The notes below the pieces were generated by a model. That model did no database searches, was not told where the DNA came from, and worked only from the letters and a program-made list of their open reading frames with translations. A DNA stretch of 64,000 bases, taken from positions 4,120,001-4,184,000 of the forward strand of contig CP158568.1 of assembly GCA_040269895.1 (NCBI GenBank), written 5' to 3'. Positions 50,830 to 62,669 of the stretch are shown here, piece by piece. The stretch's first letter is position 1, and the number at the start of each line of letters is the position of its first letter. A program made the translations under genes and the position numbers. The stretch comes from Ancalomicrobiaceae bacterium S20. Lineage in GTDB: Bacteria; Pseudomonadota; Alphaproteobacteria; Rhizobiales; Ancalomicrobiaceae.

Positions 50830-51446
50830 GCGAGGGCACGTCCCATGCGGCGAAGTTCGTCGAGCAGCGGCAACAGCGGCAGCCCGAGAATGGTGAAATA
50901 GTCGCCCTCGATGCGCTCGAACAGCTGAATGCCGAGGCCTTCGAGCTGATAGCCGCCGACGCTCGACAATACCCGGTCGCCGACCGCCTGGAGATAGGCG
51001 TCGAGAAACGCGTCCGAAAAGGCGCGGACCGTCAGGCGCGCGGTCGAGACATGGCGCCAGACAACGCTGTCGCCACGCGCCAGCACGAGCGCCGAATGAA
51101 GTGCGTGGGTCCGGCCGCGCAGGGACAGAATCTGCTCCCGCGCCTCGTCGATGGTTTCGGCCTTCACATAGCGACGACCATCGAGCCCGAGGGTCTGGTC
51201 GCAGCCGAGCACCAGATCGTGGGGCCGGCGCGATGCGACGTCGAGCGCCTTGGCCTCCGCCAACACCATGGCGATCGTTTCCGGATCGGCGCCGGCGGCG
51301 AGGTGCTCGGCCTCGACCGCGCGTTCGTCGACCTGCGACGGTTCGGCATCGAAGGCGAGGCCGGCACCGGTCATCAGGCCGACGCGGGCCTTGCTACGCG
51401 AGGCGAGGACGAGACGTCCGGCCGCGGGGTCGAAGGACGAGTTCAT
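50826..51446 (-). CDS. maf: Maf family nucleotide pyrophosphatase
   Basis: A 206-residue house-cleaning NTP pyrophosphatase. The N-terminal motif is LVLASRSKARVGLM, with DERAVEAEHLAAGADPETIA, LVLGCDQTLGLDGRRYVKAE and the C-terminal GGYQLEGLGIQLFERIEGDY. It carries LGCDQTL where the canonical family has GADTV, which marks the rhizobial branch. It is the first gene of maf-aroE-coaE and lies next to ppsR at the origin. Confidence 0.93.
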   Translation of the reverse strand: MNSSFDPAAGRLVLASRSKARVGLMTGAGLAFDAEPSQVDERAVEAEHLAAGADPETIAMVLAEAKALDVASRRPHDLVLGCDQTLGLDGRRYVKAETIDEAREQILSLRGRTHALHSALVLARGDSVVWRHVSTARLTVRAFSDAFLDAYLQAVGDRVLSSVGGYQLEGLGIQLFERIEGDYFTILGLPLLPLLDELRRMGRALA

Positions 51447-51503
51447 GAAGCGCTTTCGGAAGAGGGGGCGGGCGGAAAATGGCGACGACGATCGGTTCCG
51501 GGA

Positions 51504-52328
51504 TCAGGCGCGCCGCGCGCGCATCAGCGAAATGATCGCAGCCGCGGTTTCCTCGATCGAGCGCCGCGTCACGTCGATCGTCGGCCATTCGTGTTCGGAG
51601 CAGATGCGGCGCATGTCGGCGATTTCCTGCGCGATCGCCTGCCGATCCGCGTAGGCCGTGTCGAAGGTCTTGGTGCCGAGCGCCAGAATGCGGTTCTCGC
51701 GGATCTGCGCGATCCGCTCGGGGCTCGCGACCAGACCGACGATCACCGGCCTGGTCACCTCGAACAGGGCGGGCGGCAGCGGCACGTTGGGGACCACGGG
51801 GATGTTGGCGACCTTCACGCCGCGGTTGGCGAGATAGATCGAGGTCGGCGTCTTCGATGTGCGGGATACGCCGAGGATGATCACCTCGGCGTCGTCGAGA
51901 TCGCGCGGCAGCTGGCCGTCGTCATGCGCCATGGTGAAGTTCAGCGCGTCGATCCGACGGAAATATTCGGCGTCGAGCGCATGCTGGGCGCCGACGCGGT
52001 GCGTCTGGGCGACGTTCAGATAGGAGCGGAACACATCGAAGATCGGCGCCAGCACCGAGACGCAGGGCAGGCCCTGGTCGCGGCAGAACCGGTCGAGCCG
52101 CGCCGCAAGGTCCTGCGACACCAGCGTATAGAGCACGATCCCCGGCGACTGCTCGATCTCGATCAGCGCCCGGTCCAGATGCCGGTCGGTGCGCACCAGC
52201 GGATGCACGTGCTCGATCGCCTCGATCGACTCGTACTGGGCCGCGGCGGCGCGGGCGACCGTGATCAAGGTCTCGCCGGTGGAATCGGAAATCAGGTGGA
52301 GGTGGAAGTAGTTGGGTGCGGTGTTCAC
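51504..52328 (-). CDS. ppsR: Pyruvate, water dikinase regulatory protein (DUF299)
   Basis: A 274-residue bifunctional ADP-dependent kinase/phosphotransferase that inactivates and reactivates PEP synthase or PPDK. YFHLHLISDSTGETLITVAR and the P-loop-like IILGVSRTSKTPTSIYLANR are the family signatures. GTG 52328 is chosen over upstream in-frame codons because it gives the family N-terminus and leaves the origin region free. The orthologous gene is the immediate neighbour of Cori in Caulobacter, opposite hemE, which is also the arrangement here. Confidence 0.93.
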   Translation of the reverse strand: MNTAPNYFHLHLISDSTGETLITVARAAAAQYESIEAIEHVHPLVRTDRHLDRALIEIEQSPGIVLYTLVSQDLAARLDRFCRDQGLPCVSVLAPIFDVFRSYLNVAQTHRVGAQHALDAEYFRRIDALNFTMAHDDGQLPRDLDDAEVIILGVSRTSKTPTSIYLANRGVKVANIPVVPNVPLPPALFEVTRPVIVGLVASPERIAQIRENRILALGTKTFDTAYADRQAIAQEIADMRRICSEHEWPTIDVTRRSIEETAAAIISLMRARRA

Positions 52329-52477
52329 AGCTTCGTCCCCAGAGCGGCGTGCGGCTGGGGAGAAGTCCCCGGCACCCGGTGCGGCGGGCGACAGTGTTGC
52401 CGCTCGCCCGCAAACGATCAACAGCCACGACCGACGGGGATCGTCGAAGCGGCCGATCCGGGGATCCGGGGAGTTCG

Positions 52478-52492
52478 TAAACGATTCGTTAA
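52478..52492. promoter_or_regulatory. CtrA-like site 1 (TAAA-N7-TTAA)
   Basis: TAAA-CGATTCG-TTAA differs at one base from the CtrA consensus TTAA-N7-TTAA. It overlaps a GANTC site (GATTC at 52484), so methylation and binding could interact. Confidence 0.55.
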
Positions 52493-52536
52493 CGATCGAC
52501 TCCTCGTCCACAGGGCGACACGCGCCGTGACGGTCG

Positions 52537-52572
52537 TTAAGGCCTTGGTAACGAAGCTTAAGAAAGCGTAAA
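52537..52572. promoter_or_regulatory. CtrA-like sites 2 and 3
   Basis: TTAA-GGCCTTG-GTAA (52537-52551) and TTAA-GAAAGCG-TAAA (52558-52572) each have one mismatch to TTAA-N7-TTAA, with the exact 7-bp spacing. Two such sites 21 bp apart (two helical turns) in a GC-rich genome are unlikely by chance. In Caulobacter CtrA silences the origin by binding such sites. Confidence 0.6.
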
Positions 52573-52734
52573 CGCCGATCCGGCCGACAGGCTGGGGAGA
52601 ACGGCCGGTCGCGTCCGCCGCAGGTGGACGAGGTCGTTTCCGGATTGTGGATCGCCGGGGATACCGGTAATCCACCGCCTAAGAGTCAAACCAAGAGTCT
52701 TCTCGAAGAGAGATTTAAGGGAAGGGGGCTGTGC

Positions 52735-53802
52735 GTGACCGAACGCGGCGGATCAGGACAGGGGCCGACGGCACCCGAACGGAAGCTCCTCAAGGTCCTG
52801 GCGGGCGAAGCTATCTTTCCTCCTCCGATCTGGGTCATGCGACAGGCGGGCCGCTACCTGCCGGAGTACAGGGCAACGCGGGCCGAAGCGGGCGGGTTCC
52901 TGGATCTCTGCTACACGCCGCGGCTGGCGACCGAAGTCACCCTGCAGCCGATCCGGCGCTACGGCTTCGATGCGGCGATCCTGTTCTCCGACATCCTGGT
53001 CATCCCGGATGCGCTGGGACGGAAGGTGAGCTTCCTGGAGGGCGAGGGACCGGTTCTCGAGCCCCTACCGCTCGGCGAGGTCGAGCGGCTGTCGGGTGAA
53101 GGCGTCGTGGATCGTCTGGCGCCGGTGCTGGAGGCCGTCGCATCGATCCGGGCTGCCCTGCCGCGCGAGACCACGCTGCTGGGCTTCTGCGGGGCTCCCT
53201 GGACGGTGGCGACCTACATGATCGCCGGACGGGGCACTCCGGACCAGGGACCGGCCCGGCGGGCCGCGCTCGGCGATCCCGAGCGGTTCGGCCGGCTGAT
53301 CGATGTCCTGGTCACCGCCTCGATCGATTATCTGATCGCGCAGCTCCGAGCCGGGGCCGATGCGGTGCAGATCTTCGACACATGGGCCGGCGTGCTCGAC
53401 GAGGCGTCGTTCGAGCGCTGGGTGATCGAGCCGACCAAGCGGATCGTCGCAGGGATCCGCGCCGCCGTGCCGGGGGCGCGCGTGATCGGCTTTCCGAAGG
53501 GCGCGCAGGCTTCACTGGTACGGTTCGCCGCCGAGACCGGCGTCGATGCGGTCGGCATGGACTGGACCATGCCGCTCGGTTTTGCCCGCGATGCGATCCA
53601 GCCGAAGGTTGCTGTTCAGGGCAACCTCGATCCGATGCGGGTGGTGACCGGCGGCCGGGCCATCGATGAGGGCGTCGATCGCATCCTCGAGACGCTTGGT
53701 CAGGGCCGGCTGATCTTCAATCTCGGACACGGCATCACGCCGGATGCGGATCCGGCCCATGTCGCACGGCTGGTGGACCGGGTGCGCGCGGCGCGGCGTT
53801 GA
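52735..53802 (+). CDS. hemE: Uroporphyrinogen decarboxylase
   Basis: A 355-residue cytosolic enzyme converting uroporphyrinogen III to coproporphyrinogen III in haem synthesis. The signature is [53 protein letters not shown] and [20 protein letters not shown] are the other active-site segments. GTG 52735 is chosen for the AAGGGAAGGGGG ribosome site and the family N-terminus. It is transcribed away from the putative origin, followed 37 bp later by hemJ. Confidence 0.95.
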   Translation: MTERGGSGQGPTAPERKLLKVLAGEAIFPPPIWVMRQAGRYLPEYRATRAEAGGFLDLCYTPRLATEVTLQPIRRYGFDAAILFSDILVIPDALGRKVSFLEGEGPVLEPLPLGEVERLSGEGVVDRLAPVLEAVASIRAALPRETTLLGFCGAPWTVATYMIAGRGTPDQGPARRAALGDPERFGRLIDVLVTASIDYLIAQLRAGADAVQIFDTWAGVLDEASFERWVIEPTKRIVAGIRAAVPGARVIGFPKGAQASLVRFAAETGVDAVGMDWTMPLGFARDAIQPKVAVQGNLDPMRVVTGGRAIDEGVDRILETLGQGRLIFNLGHGITPDADPAHVARLVDRVRAARR

Positions 53803-53839
53803 AGCGATCGGATCGAATCCGGGCAAGGGAGAGGCATCG

Positions 53840-54379
53840 ATGACATCCGATCTCGGATCGATCGAACGGGACCGGTCTCCGGCGCGGCGGGCGGCGATTG
53901 CCATCGCGGTCACGGTTGTGCTGTTCGGCGCGCTGGTTCTCTGGAATCCGGCCGGGCTCTACAACTGGATGAAGGCGTTGCATGTGATCGCGGTCATCGC
54001 CTGGATGGCCGGCATGCTCTACCTGCCGCGGCTTTTCGTGAACCACGTCGGACTACCGATCGGGTCGGCCGAATCCGAGCTTCTGAAGGGCATGGAGCGC
54101 CGCCTGCTGCGGATCATCGTCAATCCGGCGATGATCGTGACCTGGGTGGTCGGCGCCTGGCTGGTCTGGCAGGGCGAATGGTGGCGAGCGCCGTGGTTTC
54201 ACGGGAAATTCGCCCTCGTGCTGATCCTGTCGGCTCTGCACGGGCACTTTTCGGCCGCGGTCCGGGCCTTCGGCGAGGATCGGAACGCGAAGACGGCGCG
54301 CTATTGGCGAATCATGAACGAGATGCCGGCCCTGTGCATGATCGGCATCGTCATCCTGGTGATCGTGAAGCCGTTCTGA
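53840..54379 (+). CDS. hemJ: Protoporphyrinogen IX oxidase HemJ (CopD-like)
   Basis: A 179-residue inner-membrane protein that oxidises protoporphyrinogen IX in bacteria lacking HemG and HemY. Four to five helices are visible, with the conserved MKALHVIAVIAWMAGMLYLP (functional His), RLLRIIVNPAMIVTWVVGAW and HGKFALVLILSALHGHFSAA. An extra basic N-terminus and an initial helix (AAIAIAVTVVLFGALVLWNP) precede the core. It is in one unit with hemE, giving two steps of the same pathway at the origin. Confidence 0.92.
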   Translation: MTSDLGSIERDRSPARRAAIAIAVTVVLFGALVLWNPAGLYNWMKALHVIAVIAWMAGMLYLPRLFVNHVGLPIGSAESELLKGMERRLLRIIVNPAMIVTWVVGAWLVWQGEWWRAPWFHGKFALVLILSALHGHFSAAVRAFGEDRNAKTARYWRIMNEMPALCMIGIVILVIVKPF

Positions 54380-54711
54380 GCGGCGTTCCGCTGCACGTTC
54401 CGCATCGAGAACCCTTTTCCCGATCGAGGCTTGGCGCGGTCCGTACGGGCCCTGACGGCACGTTTGGCGAATTGCTCTTGTCCGAAGCCGCGCGGACCGC
54501 TATTTTCGCGATATCACCTCTTTGCAGGCGCGGCCCTTCCCCATGACGAAGGGCCCCGACTTGAGCCCGGTCCATCCGGCGCCCGGTCTGCCCTGCTCTC
54601 TCCCCGTTCTTCGTATCGACTGGTCCGGCCCGCACGCGACCTCTTCGATTCCCGATATCGATCGCTTTCGTCGCGCCATCCGACGCCCGCGCCCTCACGA
54701 GATTCCCACTC
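54380..54711. other. rho leader region
   Basis: About 330 bp. A promoter-like pair is at 54478-54506. From there a leader of about 200 nt runs to the rho start. Long untranslated leaders are common for rho, which is autoregulated. No gene is supported. Confidence 0.5.
54478..54506 (+). promoter_or_regulatory. Sigma-70-type promoter candidate for rho
   Basis: TTGTCC (54478-54483), a 17-bp spacer, TATTTT (54501-54506). Good spacing and boxes in otherwise GC-rich sequence. Confidence 0.5.
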
Positions 54712-55977
<1,266 letters not shown>

Positions 55978-56042
55978 TCGGGCGGGGTCGTTTCGCGATT
56001 CACGTGGAACATCCACCCCGTCGATCGATTCGGATCTGTAAT

Positions 56043-56080
56043 GAAGCCCGGCCGGGATCCCCGTGCCGGGCTTCGTGTTG
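56043..56080. terminator. Terminator-like hairpin between rho and the thioredoxin-domain gene
   Basis: GAAGCCCGGC (56043-56052) pairs with GCCGGGCTTC (56065-56074), followed by GTGTTGT. The position between convergent genes fits, but the T tract is weak. Confidence 0.6.
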
Positions 56081-56104
56081 TCAGATCGAGAGCGGCGGGC
56101 TCTC

Positions 56105-58135
<2,031 letters not shown>

Positions 58136-58212
58136 CTGTTCGGGTTCGACGCAGTGACCGTGGCGGCGTCGGGCTTTGCGGTTGGAGCAGTTTCCCGGTG
58201 CGTAGACAATCG

Positions 58213-58317
58213 CTAGAGCGGCATCCGATCAGATTGGATCGGATGCCGCTCTAGCCTATTTGTAAACGCAAGCCTTTTCCGATCGGAGTGAATCACTCCG
58301 ATCGGGTCTTGCTCTAG
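58213..58317. repeat. Palindromic intergenic element with two perfect stems
   Basis: The first stem, 58213-58230 with 58237-58254, is a perfect 18-bp inverted repeat (CTAGAGCGGCATCCGATC and its complement, loop AGATTG). The second, 58279-58290 with 58294-58305, is 12 bp (CCGATCGGAGTG-AAT-CACTCCGATCGG). The block opens with CTAGAG and closes with CTCTAG (58312-58317). It looks like a non-coding MITE or REP-type repeat of Hyphomicrobiales. GAATC at its centre is a GANTC site. No other copy was found in this window. Confidence 0.8.
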
Positions 58318-58430
58318 AGAGGATCGTGGCGCCCGCAAAGTCAGATGGCGCCGACGGTCGATAAGTCGAGGATGCGGCATCGGGTTCGGCCTGCCGGGTC
58401 TTCGAATGCCGTGGATCGGAGTGGAGCCGC

Positions 58431-59762
58431 TTGAACGACACGATCTTTGCCCTGTCGAGTGGCGCGGTGCCGGCCGGGGTCGCGGTGTTCCGGATCAGCG
58501 GTCCGGCGACGCAAGAGATCCTTGTCTCGGTCGCCGGCAGCGTGCCGGAACCGAGGCGGGCGAGCCTGCGCGGACTTCGACAGGTCGACGGGACCCTGAT
58601 CGACCGCGGGCTGGTGATCTTCTTCCCCGGACCGAACAGCTTTACCGGCGAGGACTGCGCGGAGTTCCATGTCCACGGCGGCCGCGCGGTGGTGGCGGCG
58701 ATGGTCGCGCGGCTTGCCGGTCTGCCGGGGGTGCGGGCGGCGGATGCGGGCGAGTTCACGCGCCGGGCATTCGAAAACGGTCGCATGGACCTGACGGCGG
58801 TGGAGGGTCTCGCGGATCTGGTCGCGGCCGAGACCGAGCAGCAGCGCCGGGCCGCGCTCCGGCAGGCGGAAGGCGGGTTGGCCCGGCTCTATGAAACCTG
58901 GCGGCATGGGTTGACGCGTGTTCGCGGTCTGGTCGAGGCGGATCTCGATTTCGATGACGAGGGGGATATCCCGGGATCGGTCGCCGATCGCGCTTGGATC
59001 GAGGCCGGCGCTCTGCGCAAGGCTATCGCTGCTCATCTCGACGATAGCGGGCGCGGGGAACGGCTTCGGCGCGGCGTTGAAGTGATGCTGATGGGACCGC
59101 CGAATGCCGGCAAGTCGTCGCTGCTCAATGCGCTCGCGCGGCGGGACGTCGCTATCGTCACCGCCGAAGCCGGCACGACGCGCGATTTGATCGAGATCCA
59201 TGTCGACCTCGACGGCTATCCGGTGACCCTCGTCGATACGGCCGGGCTGCGTGAAGCGGAGGGTCTGGTCGAGCGTGAGGGCATTCGTCGGGCCCGGTCT
59301 CGTGCCGCCGCCGCGGATCTGGTGCTCTGGCTCGAATCGGCCGACGGGGACGGGACCGCGGTACCGCCGGACGATCTGGTCTGTCCGGTCTGGCGGGTGG
59401 CGACCAAGGCCGATGTGGTGCCGGCGGAGGCAACGGATTCGGACTCGAAACGAGCGTCATCCTTATCGATCTCGGTGGTGACCGGGCAGGGCCTGTATCG
59501 GCTGGAGTCCGAACTCGGTGCTTTTGCGGCGGAGATCTGCGGCAAGAGCGACGAGCCGATGATCTCGCGCGCGCGCCATCGGCATCACCTGGAAGCTGGG
59601 CTCCGCCATCTCGATGCGGCGATCGAGAATGACTTTCTGCCTTTGGAACTTCGGGCCGAAGAGCTGCGTGCGGCCGCCGAGGCGATCGGTCGCGTGACGG
59701 GCAAGGTCGACGTCGAAGAATGGCTCGGCGTCATCTTTGCGGAGTTTTGCGTCGGCAAGTGA
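58431..59762 (+). CDS. mnmE: tRNA modification GTPase MnmE
   Basis: A 443-residue GTPase that with MnmG makes the 5-aminomethyl or carboxymethylaminomethyl group on wobble U34. The tetrahydrofolate-binding N-domain (DTIFALSSGAVPAGVAVFRI), a helical domain, and the G domain (G1 GPPNAGKS 222-229; DTAG; TKAD) are all present. The C-terminal catalytic motif is CVGK (440-443), a conservative form of CIGK. The start is TTG 58431 after GGAG. mnmG follows after 190 bp, which include a parS site. Confidence 0.95.
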   Translation: MNDTIFALSSGAVPAGVAVFRISGPATQEILVSVAGSVPEPRRASLRGLRQVDGTLIDRGLVIFFPGPNSFTGEDCAEFHVHGGRAVVAAMVARLAGLPGVRAADAGEFTRRAFENGRMDLTAVEGLADLVAAETEQQRRAALRQAEGGLARLYETWRHGLTRVRGLVEADLDFDDEGDIPGSVADRAWIEAGALRKAIAAHLDDSGRGERLRRGVEVMLMGPPNAGKSSLLNALARRDVAIVTAEAGTTRDLIEIHVDLDGYPVTLVDTAGLREAEGLVEREGIRRARSRAAAADLVLWLESADGDGTAVPPDDLVCPVWRVATKADVVPAEATDSDSKRASSLSISVVTGQGLYRLESELGAFAAEICGKSDEPMISRARHRHHLEAGLRHLDAAIENDFLPLELRAEELRAAAEAIGRVTGKVDVEEWLGVIFAEFCVGK

Positions 59763-59782
59763 TCGGATCGGACTCGGAACTT

Positions 59783-59798
59783 TGTTTCACGTGAAACA
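59783..59798. promoter_or_regulatory. parS: parS centromere site, perfect
   Basis: TGTTTCACGTGAAACA is the full 16-bp parS palindrome without mismatch, bound by ParB. It lies between mnmE and mnmG, 7 kb from the putative origin and 3.5 kb from parA. Three GANTC sites follow at 59801, 59806 and 59817. Confidence 0.93.
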
Positions 59799-59951
59799 TC
59801 GATTCGACTCCGATCAGATTCTCGGCGATGGTGCGAGCGCCTATGATTGCCGCGTCGCGAGCGAGGCGGCGTTCGAGCGCCACGCTTTGACGCGAAAACG
59901 CGCCTGCGATAAAACGCTTGGAAGGCGGCCGGAGCCGCGCAGAGAACCCCA

Positions 59952-61829
59952 ATGAACTCGGATGTGATTGTCATCGGCGGCGGCCACGCCGGCGTCGAGG
60001 CCGCGGGCGCTGCGGCACGGCTCGGTGCGCGAACGCTATTGGTCACCCATCGCTTCGACACGATCGGCGCGATGTCGTGCAACCCGGCGATCGGCGGCTT
60101 GGGCAAGGGGCATCTGGTCCGCGAGATCGATGCGCTCGACGGCTACATGGGCCGGGTCGCCGATCTCGGCGGCATTCAGTTCCGCATGCTCAACCGCCGC
60201 AAGGGTCCGGCCGTGCGCGGGCCGCGTGCTCAGGCGGATCGGCGCCTCTATGCGGCGGCGATGCAGGAGGCGATCCGGGCGACGCCGCTGCTGACCGTGG
60301 TCGAGGGTGAGGCGGACGACCTCGATGTGGTCGATGGGCGGGTCGCCGCCGTGCTGCTCAAGGACGGCCGCCGGCTGCCGACCGGCGCGGTGGTGATCAC
60401 CACCGGCACGTTTCTGAACGGCCTGATCCATATCGGCGATGTGCGGCGCCCCGGCGGCCGGGTCGGCGAGGAACCGGCCCGTGGTCTCTCGGCGACGCTG
60501 ACGCGGCTCGGGATCCGCCTCGGTCGTCTGAAGACGGGCACGCCGCCGCGTCTCGATGGCCGGACCATCGATTGGAGCGCGGTGGAGATGCAGCCGGGCG
60601 ACGACGAGCCGGTGCCGTTCTCGACGCTCACCACCACTCTGCCGAACCCGCAGATTCAGTGCGGCATCACGCGCACCATCGAGGCGACGCACCAGGTCAT
60701 CCGAGACAACCTGCATCGCTCGGCAATGTATGGCGGTCACATCGACAGCGTCGGGCCGCGCTACTGTCCCTCGATCGAGGACAAGATCGTCCGCTTCGGC
60801 GATCGCGAGGGTCACCAGATCTTCCTGGAGCCCGAGGGGCTCGAGGACCCGACCGTCTATCCGAACGGCATTTCGACCTCCCTGCCGGAGGATGCTCAGC
60901 GCGCGTTGCTGGCGACGATCCCCGGTCTCGAACGCGTCGAGATGGTCCGGGCTGGCTACGCGATCGAGTATGATCATGTCGACCCGCGCGAGCTCGACCG
61001 ATCGCTCCAGGTTCGGGCGGTGCCGGGGCTCTATCTTGCCGGACAAATCAATGGCACGACGGGCTACGAAGAGGCAGCCGCGCAGGGATTGGTGGCCGGT
61101 CTCAATGCGGCTCGATTCGCTTCCGGAATGACGCCGCATGTGTTCGATCGCGCGGACGGCTATATCGGCGTGATGATCGACGATCTGGTCGGGCGCGGTA
61201 TCAGCGAGCCCTATCGGATGTTCACCTCGCGTGCCGAATTCCGCCTGCTGCTGCGGGCCGACAATGCCGACCAGCGGCTGACGCCGATCGGCATAGAGCT
61301 TGGGCTGGTCGGAGCGGAGCGGCGGGCGCACTACCTCGCCAAGGCGGAAGCGCTGGCCGGGGCGCGAACGCTGATCGCCGGGCTCTCGATCACGCCGACC
61401 GAAGCGGCACGAGCGGGACTGGTGCTGAACCAGGACGGGGTCCGTCGTTCGGCCTTCGATCTGCTGGCCTATCCCGATATCGACTTCGCACGGTTGTCCC
61501 GGATCTGGCCCGAGCTGGCCGCGCTTGATCCGGCGGTCGCGGAGCAGGTCGAGATCGATGCGAAATACGCGGTGTACCTGGACCGGCAGGCGGCTGATAT
61601 CGACGCGCTGCGCCGCGATGAAGCGGTTGCCATCCCTGCAGGACTAGACCTGGCGAGCTTGCCGGGCCTTTCCAACGAGATCCGCCACAAGCTGCTGCGG
61701 CACCGCCCTGGCACCATAGGGCAGGCTTCGCGGATCGACGGCATGACACCAGCGGCCCTGACCCTGTTGCTTGCCCACGTGCGGAAAGCCGGCAAGAGCG
61801 GCGTGACGTTGACGGCCGACAACGGGTGA
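59952..61829 (+). CDS. mnmG: tRNA uridine-5-carboxymethylaminomethyl(34) synthesis enzyme MnmG
   Basis: A 625-residue FAD/NADH enzyme, partner of MnmE in U34 modification. The FAD-binding start is [40 protein letters not shown] and [20 protein letters not shown] are the GidA signatures. [20 protein letters not shown] and a helical C-terminal domain (about 560-620) complete it. ATG 59952 gives the canonical N-terminus. It normally directly precedes rsmG; here an 840-bp gap intervenes. Confidence 0.96.
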   Translation: MNSDVIVIGGGHAGVEAAGAAARLGARTLLVTHRFDTIGAMSCNPAIGGLGKGHLVREIDALDGYMGRVADLGGIQFRMLNRRKGPAVRGPRAQADRRLYAAAMQEAIRATPLLTVVEGEADDLDVVDGRVAAVLLKDGRRLPTGAVVITTGTFLNGLIHIGDVRRPGGRVGEEPARGLSATLTRLGIRLGRLKTGTPPRLDGRTIDWSAVEMQPGDDEPVPFSTLTTTLPNPQIQCGITRTIEATHQVIRDNLHRSAMYGGHIDSVGPRYCPSIEDKIVRFGDREGHQIFLEPEGLEDPTVYPNGISTSLPEDAQRALLATIPGLERVEMVRAGYAIEYDHVDPRELDRSLQVRAVPGLYLAGQINGTTGYEEAAAQGLVAGLNAARFASGMTPHVFDRADGYIGVMIDDLVGRGISEPYRMFTSRAEFRLLLRADNADQRLTPIGIELGLVGAERRAHYLAKAEALAGARTLIAGLSITPTEAARAGLVLNQDGVRRSAFDLLAYPDIDFARLSRIWPELAALDPAVAEQVEIDAKYAVYLDRQAADIDALRRDEAVAIPAGLDLASLPGLSNEIRHKLLRHRPGTIGQASRIDGMTPAALTLLLAHVRKAGKSGVTLTADNG

Positions 61830-62669
61830 CAAACGGACATTCGCGCGGGGCATCGACGGGTGACGCGGCCGAGGCCTGCGCAACGGCTTGAACAGGGTGC
61901 GGAGAGACGTCCGGTTGGTCCGTGCCGTTTCAGGGATGCAAGGATCGACACTCTGGAGAGGATCGCTCGCTGGCGCGTCTAGGCCGTCGGAAACGGTGGG
62001 CGCTATGTCACGCAGCGCGGGGCCGGTGCGGGCTCTGGCGTGGGTCCGTGGCGGTCTTGGAGATCGGGGCTTACTGTACCGGTTCCGGGTTGCTTGGCCG
62101 GGACCCGAAGGGCTCGTGGATCACGGTCGTCGGGAAGCGAGCGCGCCGCCAGTCTCTCGCTTAGCGAATGATCGGCGGTTACATACTTCTCTTTGCTCGC
62201 TGCGACCGGCAGGGTTGGATCGTCTATGCCGGTGGATAAAGAAAGCCGCCATTGAAGGAGGGATTCGCCTTTGTCGCTGAACAGGGCGGAGTTCTTCGGG
62301 CGGGAAGTGGCCGGCGGCTTCCCGGTGTCGGCTGCAGCAAGACTAGGCGGTGGTAGGGGGCATATTCTGGCGGGCCAGATTGCCGTTTGTGCGGCGCAGA
62401 TGGTGAGGGGCGGAGGCAGGCCCGGCGTATCCGCGGAGTTGCCGCCTGCTAGCCTGAGCTTTTTGGCCGACGGCGGGTGCCCCAGGGCAGCGACCCTATT
62501 CGTACTGTCGCGAGGCTAGTCCGGCTCGAAGGCAGTCGGTGGCGCTGTTCGATGTTTGCGTTGGAGTGCCATGCATTGAGGGATTCCGACTCGACCGCGT
62601 GACTGATAGGATCCTTGGTGGCCGGGCGGCGTGCACCGAGCCCACCCAAGCCAACGATTCGAGTCCGGA
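61830..62669. other. Unusually long mnmG-rsmG gap
   Basis: About 840 bp between two genes that are usually adjacent. It looks less GC-rich and less codon-biased than its neighbours. Open frames exist (for example 62271-62519, TTG start with AAGGAGG at 62255-62261), but none has a recognisable domain. Four GANTC sites cluster at 62582, 62588, 62656 and 62661 just before rsmG. It may hold a regulatory RNA, a decayed gene or origin-linked sequence. Confidence 0.5.
62271..62519 (+). CDS. Doubtful small ORF in the mnmG-rsmG gap
   Basis: An 82-codon ORF (LNRAEFFGREVAGGFPVSAA...) with a strong AAGGAGG ribosome site 9 bases before its TTG start. The protein is Ala/Gly-rich with no recognised family. 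The ribosome site is the only positive evidence. Confidence 0.25.
   Translation: MSLNRAEFFGREVAGGFPVSAAARLGGGRGHILAGQIAVCAAQMVRGGGRPGVSAELPPASLSFLADGGCPRAATLFVLSRG

Larger units (their letters stand above)
52329..52734. other. oriC: Putative chromosomal replication origin (oriC, Cori-like)
   Basis: A 406-bp gap between divergent ppsR (DUF299) and hemE, the pair that flanks the Caulobacter origin. It contains three CtrA-like sites with 7-bp spacing (52478, 52537, 52558), DnaA-box-like 9-mers at 52504-52512 (TCGTCCACA), 52646-52654 (CGATCCACA on the minus strand), 52623-52631 and 52668-52676, W-box-like TCCCCA at 52336, 52356 and 52593, and GANTC at 52484, 52498, 52683 and 52695. An AT-richer segment lies at 52681-52720. 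parS sites are 4-10 kb away, and genes on both sides mostly point away from it. Function is inferred. Confidence 0.75.

Noticed and set aside
54192..54207. GGTTTCACGGGAAATT within hemJ as parS
   Set aside because: The central CACGTG is broken (CACGGG), which parS does not tolerate, and it is coding sequence.
55996..56011. CGATTCACGTGGAACA after rho as another parS
   Set aside because: Three mismatches to parS, two of them in the core; the CACGTG centre alone is too common to count.
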